Shown here: one piece after another, positions 41,995 through 49,914 of the stretch | Position numbering within the stretch: the stretch's first letter is position 1 | How the letters are laid out: every line of letters begins with the position of its first letter | Assembly: GCF_039538365.1 (NCBI RefSeq) | Contig: NZ_BAABCA010000002.1 | Coordinates: 124,001 to 188,000, forward strand | Length of the DNA: 64,000 nucleotides | Origin: Postechiella marina | GTDB lineage: Bacteria > Bacteroidota > Bacteroidia > Flavobacteriales > Flavobacteriaceae | Reading direction: 5' to 3' | Program-made: the position numbers and the translations under genes | Notes under the pieces: generated by a model | The model's input: the letters and a program-made list of their open reading frames with translations, nothing else | Databases searched by the model: none | What the model was told of the DNA's origin: nothing

Positions 41995-42690
41995 TTAATC
42001 TCGACCTCCAAATACTTGCATTGCCCAATACAGTAAAGATGCCAAGGCACCAATAGCAGCAACCAAATAAGTTCTTGCAGCCCATTTAAGTGCATCTTGA
42101 GAACCTGCGTATTCTTCTTGCGTTACCATATTTTTATTTTTTAACCAAGCCAATGCACGGTTACTAGCATCGTACTCTACAGGTAAAGTTACAAAACTAA
42201 ACAAGGTTGCAAACCCCATCATTACCAATCCTGCAACAGCTATCCAATAGCCAAAACCTAAACCAGCAGCAGCACCTAACATAAGTCCGCCAATTACAAC
42301 CCATTGCGACATGCCCGATGTTACACTAACAACAGGCACTAAGCTAGAACGCATTTGTAACCAACTATAAGCTTGAGCATGTTGTACAGCATGCCCACAC
42401 TCGTGTGCTGCAACTGCTGCTGCTGCTGCATTTCTTTGGTTATAAACAGACTCGCTTAAATTAACGGTCTTATTTTTTGGGTTATAATGATCTGTTAATT
42501 GTCCTGGTGTAGAAATAACCTCAACATCTGTAATACCATGATCTGCCAACATTTTTTCGGCAATCTCTGCACCACTCATTCCGTTGCGCAAATGTATTTT
42601 AGAATACTTAGCAAATTTACGTTTTAACGTACTACTAACCAACCAACTTACTAGCGCAATTCCTCCTAATAATATATAATATCCTATCAT
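41995..42690 (-). CDS. Neutral zinc metallopeptidase, Zn_peptidase_2 (YugP-like)
   Basis: The 231-residue membrane protein has an N-terminal helix, zinc-binding HEXXH at 96-100 (AAHECGHAVQHAQ), and three further hydrophobic segments near the C-terminus (about 122-165 and 207-224). The family is membrane-anchored and its substrates are unknown. It is a single-gene unit bounded by the ald terminator and its own. Confidence 0.92.
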   Translation of the reverse strand: MIGYYILLGGIALVSWLVSSTLKRKFAKYSKIHLRNGMSGAEIAEKMLADHGITDVEVISTPGQLTDHYNPKNKTVNLSESVYNQRNAAAAAVAAHECGHAVQHAQAYSWLQMRSSLVPVVSVTSGMSQWVVIGGLMLGAAAGLGFGYWIAVAGLVMMGFATLFSFVTLPVEYDASNRALAWLKNKNMVTQEEYAGSQDALKWAARTYLVAAIGALASLLYWAMQVFGGRD

Positions 42691-42770
42691 GTTTTTTTAT
42701 TTTCAATTTAAATACAAAATAAATATAACAATAATTACACCAATATTTTTACAAATACTGCATTATACAC

Positions 42771-42818
42771 AAAATGTCATATCTATGTCTCTTATATTAG
42801 ACATAGATATGACATTTT
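42771..42818 (-). terminator. Perfect 20-bp inverted repeat after ald
   Basis: Arms 42771-42790 and 42799-42818 are exact reverse complements around an 8-nt loop. It lies 42 bp after the ald stop codon and could end the ald transcript, though the T-run is short (4 bases). Confidence 0.6.
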
Positions 42819-42859
42819 GAATTTTAACCTGTTTAAAAAACAAGTTTTCTATTATAATT

Positions 42860-43957
42860 TTACGCTTGTAGCTCTAAATCAAAAGCTTCAGCAATTTCTT
42901 TATAAACTATTTCTCCTTTTACAATATTAAGACCTTTTTCAAGCGCCTTGTTATTTGCACAAGCCTTTTCCCATCCTTCGTTAGCTAATTTAATAACATA
43001 CGGTAATGTTACATTAGTTAAGCCCATTGTAGATGTATAAGGTACAGCGCCAGGCATATTTGCAACACTATAATGCACAACCTCGTCTATAATATAAGTA
43101 GGGTCTTGGTGCGTAGTTGGCTTAGTGGTTTCAAAACAACCACCTTGATCTACTGCCACATCTACCATAACAGTACCTGGACGCATATCTTTAAGCATGT
43201 CTCTAGTAATTAATTTTGGAGCCTTAGCACCTTTTAAAAGTACACCACCAATAATTAAATCTGAGTCTGTTATATGTTTTCTAATATTATATTCGCTAGA
43301 AAACTCACTAACAACGTTATTTGGCATTACATCACTTACGTGGCGTAACGCTTTCATGTTAATATCTAAAATATGAACGCTAGCACCTAAACCAGACGCC
43401 ATACGTGCAGCTTGAAGACCTACTACACCAGCACCTAAAATTAAAACCTTAGCTGGAGGCACTCCAGGAATTCCTCCTAATAAAATACCACGTCCCATAA
43501 TTGGTTTCTCTAGATATTTTGCACCTTGTTGTACCGACATTCTACCTGCAACCTCAGACATTGGAATTAATAATGGTAAAGAACCATCTGTATCTTCAAC
43601 CGTTTCGTAAGCAATACAAATTGCTTTACTTTTAATCATAGCCATAGTTAATGGCTCGCTCGATGCGAAATGAAAATAAGTAAAAACGACTTGGTCTTCC
43701 TTAATTAAATCGTACTCTTGCTCTATAGGTTCTTTTACCTTAACAATCATATCCGAAGCAGCATAAACCTCTTCAATAGAATTAAGAATTTCAGCTCCTG
43801 CATCTTGATAATCTTCATCTAAAAAACCACTGTTAAAACCAGCATTTTTTTGCACATAAACCGTATGGTTTCTTTTTGTTAATTCAAAAACTCCAGAAGG
43901 TGTCATACCCACTCTGTTTTCGTTATTTTTTATTTCAATAGGAACTCCAATTTTCAT
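42860..43957 (-). CDS. ald: Alanine dehydrogenase
   Basis: The 365-residue enzyme opens MKIGVPIEIKNNENRVGMTPSG and has the NAD-binding motif VLILGAGVVGLQAARMASGLGA and the active-site region VDVAVDQGGCFETTKPTTHQDPTY. It interconverts alanine with pyruvate and ammonia. A complete promoter lies at 43991-44024. Confidence 0.96.
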   Translation of the reverse strand: MKIGVPIEIKNNENRVGMTPSGVFELTKRNHTVYVQKNAGFNSGFLDEDYQDAGAEILNSIEEVYAASDMIVKVKEPIEQEYDLIKEDQVVFTYFHFASSEPLTMAMIKSKAICIAYETVEDTDGSLPLLIPMSEVAGRMSVQQGAKYLEKPIMGRGILLGGIPGVPPAKVLILGAGVVGLQAARMASGLGASVHILDINMKALRHVSDVMPNNVVSEFSSEYNIRKHITDSDLIIGGVLLKGAKAPKLITRDMLKDMRPGTVMVDVAVDQGGCFETTKPTTHQDPTYIIDEVVHYSVANMPGAVPYTSTMGLTNVTLPYVIKLANEGWEKACANNKALEKGLNIVKGEIVYKEIAEAFDLELQA

Positions 43958-43990
43958 ATATAAAATAGTTTAAAAAGTAAAATTATGAAG

Positions 43991-44024
43991 CAAAATTAAA
44001 ATAATTTTTTAAATATTATTACAA
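43991..44024 (-). promoter_or_regulatory. Promoter of ald
   Basis: On the - strand TTG (44024-44022), a 23-nt spacer and TAATTTTG (43998-43991) match both Bacteroidota promoter boxes. The start codon is about 34 bp downstream. Confidence 0.65.
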
Positions 44025-44139
44025 AAACATTGTTTTTGTTAACTTTTTTTCATCGAAAAACACAATTAAGTAACTAAAACATAATTCACATCGATTTAAT
44101 AGGAAATAGCTAAAAGCTAAAAAAGGTAAAGAAACAACA

Positions 44140-44400
44140 CTATTTTTTACCGTACTTAATCTTAAAATAAACCAACAAAAACGAAGAAACAATGGTAATA
44201 CTGTTGGCAAAAATCATAGACGGACTATTTTTTAAAACACCATAAATTAACCATGCAAAAATACCAATAAAAAAAAGCAACAGCATAGGCAATGATAAAC
44301 TAGAAACATCTTTGGTTTTCCATGTTTGATAAACTTGAGGTAAAAAGGCTGCAGTAGTTAAAAATGCAGCAACAAAACCTATAATTTCTATATAATTCAT
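44140..44400 (-). CDS. SemiSWEET-type sugar transporter
   Basis: The 86-residue protein has three membrane helices and the PQ-loop motif LTTAAFLPQVYQTWKTKDVSSLSLPMLLLF. SemiSWEETs dimerise to make a facilitative sugar pore. The frame runs on to 44454, but that part lies in the dispersed repeat at 44429-44515, so ATG 44400 (MNYIEIIG) is used. Confidence 0.9.
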   Translation of the reverse strand: MNYIEIIGFVAAFLTTAAFLPQVYQTWKTKDVSSLSLPMLLLFFIGIFAWLIYGVLKNSPSMIFANSITIVSSFLLVYFKIKYGKK

Positions 44401-44428
44401 TGTTTTTACGAGAATAATAACCTTATGT

Positions 44429-44515
44429 GCGTTACCCAAGGGTCGGGCTTTCACTACTCAATCTTTTTGCAAAAAAGCAAAAAGGATTTCAAACATACCG
44501 TTCTATCCCTAACGC
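44429..44515 (+). repeat. Dispersed intergenic repeat, copy 3
   Basis: This 87-bp element begins GCGTTACCCAAGGGTCGGGC and ends TATCCCTAACGC. It matches the copy at 33974-34062 except for scattered changes. It lies between the SemiSWEET start and the leuS stop, both on the - strand. Confidence 0.8.
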
Positions 44516-44607
44516 GAAAACAGTAACATTTAACAAATTGCTTTAACGTTAAAAAACACGACTACTTTAAATTACATCACATTTTTTAACGCTAAAACAA
44601 CCCTTAT

Positions 44608-47430
44608 TTACCCCACAATATTTACAATTTTACCAGGCACAACAATAACCTTTTTAGGTGTACGCCCTGCTAATTGTTCTTGTGTTTTTTCGTTTGCTAA
44701 AACAGCAGCTTCAATATCGTCTTTACTCATATCCATAGGTAATTCCATGGTAAAACGCATTTTTCCATTAAACGAAATAGGGTAATTCTTGCTACTTTCT
44801 ACTAAATGGCTCGCTTCAAACTTAGGAAATTCAGCTGTAGAAATTGAACCCTCATGCCCTAACTGGTTCCATAATTCTTCCGAAATATGAGGTGCATACG
44901 GAGAAATTAAAATCAATAAAGGTTCTAAAACTTCTTTACTTGTACATTTTTGTGCTCCCAACTCATTAACAGCAATCATAAAAGTAGATACCGATGTATT
45001 AAACGAGAAATTCTCTATATCTTCCTGTACCTTTTTAATGGTTTTATGTAACGTTTTTAAATTGTCTTTTGTTGGTGCTGCATTAGTAACTTTAAGTCCG
45101 TTATCGTCTGCATATAATTTCCAAAGTTTTTTAAGGAACGAGTGTACACCTGTAATACCTGCAGTATTCCATGGTTTATATTGCTCTAATGGCCCCAAAA
45201 ACATTTCGTATAAGCGAAGACTATCTGCACCGTAATCTTTTACAATATCATCTGGATTAACAACGTTGTATTTAGATTTGGACATTTTTTCTACATCTCT
45301 TCCTACTTTATAAACACCATTTTCTAAAATAAATTCTGCATCAGCATAATCTTCTCCAAATTCACTATCAGATTTTAAACCTTCAATATCTAATTCATCA
45401 GACGCATTAATATATTTTACTTTTACATGAATAGGTTGTACTTTTTTACCCTCTATTAACCCTAACGACAAATAAGTGTTTGTACCTTCTTTTCTATAAA
45501 CAAAAGCACTAGTCCCCAATATCATCCCTTGGTTAATCAGTTTTTTGGCATACTCATCAACAGGAACTACGCCTTTATCAAATAAGAATTTTTGCCAAAA
45601 GCGAGAATACAATAAGTGCCCCGTAGCATGCTCGCTACCACCAATATATAAATCGACATCTTTCCAATAATCCATCGCTTCTTTTGAAGCTATCTCATTC
45701 TCATTTGTAGGATCCATATAACGGTTAAAGTAAAACGAACTTCCTGCCCATCCTGGCATCGTGTTTAACTCTAAAGGAAATATTGTAGAATCGTTTATTT
45801 TATCGTTAGAAACCACTTCGTTCTTCTCGGTATCCCAAGCCCAAACATTTGCGTTACCTAATGGCGGTTCGCCCGTTTCGGTTGGCAAATATTTTTCTAC
45901 TTCTGGTAATTTAATTGGTAAGTGCGCAGCATCAATCATTTGAGGCATACCCTTTACATAATACACAGGAAAAGGCTCGCCCCAATAACGCTGGCGAGAA
46001 AATACAGCATCACGCAAACGGTAATTGGTTTTGCCTTTACCTTGCCCAATTTGCTCCAACTCGTAAATGGCACGTTTAGTCGCTTTTTTGTAATTCATCC
46101 CATTAAGGAAATCGCTATTACCTATAACGGTTTTATCTTTGTCTGAAAATGCAGATTCTGAAATATCTACGCCTTCAAAAATATTTATAATTGGGATGTT
46201 AAAATGCTTAGCAAAAGCATAGTCTCTCTCGTCTCCACAAGGCACAGACATTACTGCTCCTGTACCGTATCCTGCTAACACGTAATCGCCAATCCAGATT
46301 GGAATAGGCTCTTTTGTAAATGGGTGCTCTGCATAAGCGCCTGTAAACGCCCCGCTAATGGTTTTTACATCTGCCATTCTATCGCGCTCACTACGTTTTG
46401 CTGTTGCTAAAACATAAGCATCAACCTCTGCTTTTTGTTCTGGTGTTGTTAATTGCGATACTAATTCGTGCTCTGGAGCCAAAGTCATAAAACTAACACC
46501 AAAAATGGTATCTGGGCGCGTTGTAAACACTTCTATAACCGCATCGTTTTCTTTAACGTTAAATGAAACTGAAGCCCCAACAGATTTCCCTATCCAGTTA
46601 CGCTGACTTTCTTTTAAAGAGTCTGTCCAATCTATAGTTTCTAAACCTTGCAGTAATCGCTCTGCATAAGCAGAAATACGCATACTCCATTGAGTCATTT
46701 TTTTACGAATAACAGGGTGACCACCTCGCTCTGAAACGCCATTTACTATTTCGTCGTTAGCCAAAACAGTACCTAATACTGGGCACCAGTTTACTTCGGT
46801 CTCGGCCAAATAGGTTAATCTGTATTGTAATAATATTTGTTGTTTTTCTTCAGATGTATAATCGTGCCATTCTTTAGCAGAAAACAATTCAACTGCATCA
46901 TCGCAAACTGCATTTACTTTGGCATTTCCTTCTGTAGCAAAAATAACTTCTAATGTAGAAATATCTTCAGCTTTATTTTCATCATTATTAAACCAAGAAT
47001 TAAATAATTGAATAAAAATCCATTGTGTCCACTTGTAATAACTAGCGTTAGATGTACGTACCTCTCGAGACCAATCGAAAGAAAAACCAATTTGATCTAA
47101 CTGGCGACGGTATGTAGCAATATTGTCTTTAGTTGTAATGGCTGGATGCTGCCCTGTTTGTATTGCGTATTGCTCTGCTGGCAAACCAAAAGAATCGTAA
47201 CCTTGAGGATGCAACACATTAAACCCTTGGTGACGTTTGTAACGCGCATAAATATCTGAAGCGATATAACCCAGCGGATGCCCAACGTGTAAACCTGCGC
47301 CAGAAGGATAAGGAAACATATCCAAAACATAATATTTTGGTTTTTCGCTATAATTTACAGCTTTAAACGTTTGGTTTTCTGCCCAATACTTTTGCCATCT
47401 GGCTTCAATTTGGTTAAAATCGTACTTCAT
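44608..47430 (-). CDS. leuS: Leucyl-tRNA synthetase
   Basis: The 940-residue class I synthetase has the HIGH variant HVGH at 48-51 (GAGLHVGHPLGY), the CP1 editing domain (MTQWSMRISAYAERLLQGLETIDWTDSLKESQRNWIG and the TTRPDTIFGV block), and EKMSKSKYNVV. A C-terminal anticodon-binding domain completes it. It is longer than the E. coli enzyme, with an added stretch between about residues 150 and 205. It charges and edits tRNALeu. Confidence 0.97.
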   Translation of the reverse strand: MKYDFNQIEARWQKYWAENQTFKAVNYSEKPKYYVLDMFPYPSGAGLHVGHPLGYIASDIYARYKRHQGFNVLHPQGYDSFGLPAEQYAIQTGQHPAITTKDNIATYRRQLDQIGFSFDWSREVRTSNASYYKWTQWIFIQLFNSWFNNDENKAEDISTLEVIFATEGNAKVNAVCDDAVELFSAKEWHDYTSEEKQQILLQYRLTYLAETEVNWCPVLGTVLANDEIVNGVSERGGHPVIRKKMTQWSMRISAYAERLLQGLETIDWTDSLKESQRNWIGKSVGASVSFNVKENDAVIEVFTTRPDTIFGVSFMTLAPEHELVSQLTTPEQKAEVDAYVLATAKRSERDRMADVKTISGAFTGAYAEHPFTKEPIPIWIGDYVLAGYGTGAVMSVPCGDERDYAFAKHFNIPIINIFEGVDISESAFSDKDKTVIGNSDFLNGMNYKKATKRAIYELEQIGQGKGKTNYRLRDAVFSRQRYWGEPFPVYYVKGMPQMIDAAHLPIKLPEVEKYLPTETGEPPLGNANVWAWDTEKNEVVSNDKINDSTIFPLELNTMPGWAGSSFYFNRYMDPTNENEIASKEAMDYWKDVDLYIGGSEHATGHLLYSRFWQKFLFDKGVVPVDEYAKKLINQGMILGTSAFVYRKEGTNTYLSLGLIEGKKVQPIHVKVKYINASDELDIEGLKSDSEFGEDYADAEFILENGVYKVGRDVEKMSKSKYNVVNPDDIVKDYGADSLRLYEMFLGPLEQYKPWNTAGITGVHSFLKKLWKLYADDNGLKVTNAAPTKDNLKTLHKTIKKVQEDIENFSFNTSVSTFMIAVNELGAQKCTSKEVLEPLLILISPYAPHISEELWNQLGHEGSISTAEFPKFEASHLVESSKNYPISFNGKMRFTMELPMDMSKDDIEAAVLANEKTQEQLAGRTPKKVIVVPGKIVNIVG

Positions 47431-47495
47431 TCTTTAATTTATATTTTGGTATTACTTTTTTACAAAAAGTAATTATTGCCTACATATTCAAGGCG

Positions 47496-47503
47496 CAAAT
47501 TTA
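47496..47503 (-). promoter_or_regulatory. -7 element for leuS
   Basis: TAAATTTG on the - strand, followed by CGCC, 65 bp before the start codon. Confidence 0.5.
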
Positions 47504-47574
47504 CGTTTTATAAATCAACTTAAAAACCTTTTATTTTTAATTCGTATCTGTCTTTCTTTTAGGCTAAATAGATT

Positions 47575-47582
47575 TACTTTTG
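47575..47582 (+). promoter_or_regulatory. -7 element for the EamA transporter gene
   Basis: TACTTTTG followed by TGCC, 19 bp before the TTG start at 47602. Confidence 0.5.
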
Positions 47583-47601
47583 TGCCTTAAAACCCCAACT
47601 T

Positions 47602-48516
47602 TTGAAAAACAATATTTACAAGGCGCATTTAGCGCTTTTGGGCGCTAACCTTATTTATGGCGCTAACTACATTATAGCAAAAGGCGTTATGCCAGATAAA
47701 ATTAGTCCGTCTGCTTTCGTTTTTATTCGTTCTGCTTGTTGTGTTGTTTTATTCTGGACGCTTAAATTTTTATTTGTTAAAGAAAAAGTAAACCGCAAAG
47801 ACTTTTTTAGAATTGCACTTTGTGGTTTACTAGGTGCTGCAGCCAATTTATTATTCTTTTTTCATGGTATTAATATGACTTCGCCTGTAGATGCCTCTAT
47901 AATTATGACATCTACTCCTGTTTTGGTTTTTGTTTTTAGCTACTTTATTTTAAAGGAAAAACTTACAAAAAATAAATTAATAGGGACTTTAATTGCAGGT
48001 ATTGCTGCTATATTTTTAATTCTTTATGGCAATAAAACTGCAGGAACAAGTTCTGTGCTTGGTAATTTTTTGGTGTTCTGTAATGCTGCTTCTTACGGAT
48101 TATATCTTGTTTTGGTTAAAAACTTAATGAGCAAATACAACCCAATAACCGTAATATGTTGGATGTTTTTATTTGGTTTTATAATGATTTTACCTATTAC
48201 CATAAAACCTATTATGCAAACTAATTTTGATGCTTTTACAACAAACACCTACCTAGTTATGGGCTATGTGGTGCTTTTTACAACCTTTTTAACTTACTTA
48301 TTTAATGTTTACGCCCTTAAATATGTAACACCATCTGTTAATAGCAGTTATATTTATTTACAACCTGCCATTAGTTTTTTATTGGTAAGTATTTATGCTT
48401 TTGTTTTAATGAAAGAGGAATATGCGCAAGACATAAACCTAATTAAAGTGCTTAGTTGTATTATGGTTGCACTCGGGGTTTACATTATTAGTAAACCTGT
48501 AAAAAAAGCTAGTTAG
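47602..48516 (+). CDS. EamA/DMT-family transporter
   Basis: The 304-residue protein has ten hydrophobic helices in two EamA repeats (AHLALLGANLIYGANYIIAKG, and SSYIYLQPAISFLLVSIYAFVLMKEEY in the second). Such transporters export amino acids or other metabolites. It appears to use a TTG start at 47602, since a -7 element lies 19 bp before it and the next ATG would remove the first helix. Confidence 0.88.
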   Translation: MKNNIYKAHLALLGANLIYGANYIIAKGVMPDKISPSAFVFIRSACCVVLFWTLKFLFVKEKVNRKDFFRIALCGLLGAAANLLFFFHGINMTSPVDASIIMTSTPVLVFVFSYFILKEKLTKNKLIGTLIAGIAAIFLILYGNKTAGTSSVLGNFLVFCNAASYGLYLVLVKNLMSKYNPITVICWMFLFGFIMILPITIKPIMQTNFDAFTTNTYLVMGYVVLFTTFLTYLFNVYALKYVTPSVNSSYIYLQPAISFLLVSIYAFVLMKEEYAQDINLIKVLSCIMVALGVYIISKPVKKAS

Positions 48517-48623
48517 CTTTTTAAAATTAAGAGATAACAACAACAATTTGAATATGTTTCGGTTTATTTAAATGCAGATTAACTATTCTTTATTATTTTT
48601 ACACTATTAATCCTATTTACTTT

Positions 48624-49499
48624 ATGAGTTCATCTTTTGAAAAACACCAAAAACGTCGTCTTATTTCATCGTATTTCTCGGTAGTTTTAAGTATTGCTTT
48701 GGTTTTGTTTTTACTAGGCTTATTAGGTTTATTAGTTTTAAATGCTAAAAAAGTATCAGACCATTTTAAAGAGCAGGTGGTTGTTACCATTTACTTAAAA
48801 GATTCTGCAAAAGATATTGAAACCAAACAACTAGAAAAAAGCTTGGCTATGGCTGAGTATGTAAAGTCTACCGAATATGTTTCGAAAGAACAAGCTGCAG
48901 AATTTATGAAGGCTGAAAACGGTGAGGATTTTATGGATTTTGTGGGCTACAACCCTTTACAGAATTCGATTGATGTGTATTTAAAAGCAGATTATGTAAC
49001 TTCTGAACATCTTGAAAAGATATCGGCAGAAGCTACAAACAAAAACTTTGTTGAAGAGGTTAATTACGATAACGATCTTGTTAATTTAATGAATGATAAT
49101 GTAAAACGTATTAGTTACTGGGTATTGGTAATTAGTGCTATTTTTACATTAATTGCTGTTTTATTGATTAACAGCTCGATTAGATTAGCAGTTTACTCTA
49201 AACGATTTACCATAAAAACCATGCAAATGGTTGGGGCTACAAAACGTTTTATAAGACGTCCTTTTGTTTGGAAAAGCGTTCGTTTAGGTATTATAGGTGC
49301 TATAATTGCACTAATAGGCATGGCCATTGTATTATATTATTTAAACAAAACCTTTGAAGAATTGGAGTTATTAAGTAATCCTATTTTAGTTATTCTTCTT
49401 TTTGTTTTTGTTTTTGCTTTAGGTATTATAATTACATGGATAAGCACGCACTTTGCAACACAGCGTTTTTTAAATTTAAAAACAGACGACTTATATTGA
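48624..49499 (+). CDS. ftsX: Cell-division ABC-transporter-like permease FtsX
   Basis: The 291-residue protein has an N-terminal helix (SVVLSIALVLFLLGLLGLLVL), an extracytoplasmic domain (about 45-165) with VVVTIYLKDSAKD, and three C-terminal membrane helices (about 172-285), as in FtsX. It works with FtsE to couple division to peptidoglycan hydrolysis. FtsE is not in the window. DUF3098 follows, as in many Bacteroidota. Confidence 0.93.
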   Translation: MSSSFEKHQKRRLISSYFSVVLSIALVLFLLGLLGLLVLNAKKVSDHFKEQVVVTIYLKDSAKDIETKQLEKSLAMAEYVKSTEYVSKEQAAEFMKAENGEDFMDFVGYNPLQNSIDVYLKADYVTSEHLEKISAEATNKNFVEEVNYDNDLVNLMNDNVKRISYWVLVISAIFTLIAVLLINSSIRLAVYSKRFTIKTMQMVGATKRFIRRPFVWKSVRLGIIGAIIALIGMAIVLYYLNKTFEELELLSNPILVILLFVFVFALGIIITWISTHFATQRFLNLKTDDLY

Positions 49500-49574
49500 T
49501 TACAAGAATTAGAATTCTATTAACGCTATTATTTTAAATAAATGCTTTAATTTGCATGCTTAGTTAAATAAATC

Positions 49575-49829
49575 ATGGGAGAACAAAAACGAAAAGAAAA
49601 CACAAAAGCAACCTTTGTATTTGGAAAGAAAAACTATAAATTTATGTTTATAGGCTTAGCTATAATTGCATTAGGTTTTATTTTAATGTCTGGTGGTGGC
49701 AGTGACGATCCTAATGTTTTTAATCCAGAAATTTTTAGCTGGAGACGTATTCGTTTAGCACCTACTTTAGTACTTATTGGGTTTGGCATTCAAGTTTACG
49801 CTATTCTTTTAAATCCAGATAAAGAATAA
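49575..49829 (+). CDS. DUF3098 small membrane protein
   Basis: The 84-residue protein has two membrane helices (about 27-40 and 61-78) and the family core FVFGKKNYKFMFIGLAIIALGFILMSGG followed by FSWRRIRLAPTLVLIGF. The function is unknown. It follows ftsX as usual, but the uppP and truB genes that often come next are absent here. Confidence 0.9.
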   Translation: MGEQKRKENTKATFVFGKKNYKFMFIGLAIIALGFILMSGGGSDDPNVFNPEIFSWRRIRLAPTLVLIGFGIQVYAILLNPDKE

Positions 49830-49860
49830 GGTATAGCCTTATAAATAAATGTTTAAAAAA

Positions 49861-49890
49861 GGAGCATGATTAAAAAATCATGCTCCTCTT
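49861..49890. terminator. Bidirectional terminator between DUF3098 and DUF5686
   Basis: GGAGCATGATT/AATCATGCTCC hairpin with a 4-nt loop, flanked by A- and T-rich sequence, between convergent genes. Confidence 0.8.
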
Positions 49891-49914
49891 TATATTTCTA
49901 AACTATATAACACT

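Noticed and set aside
44019..44210. 63-codon - strand frame beside the SemiSWEET gene
   Set aside because: Overlaps the real transporter end in a different frame and contains the ald promoter; not coding.
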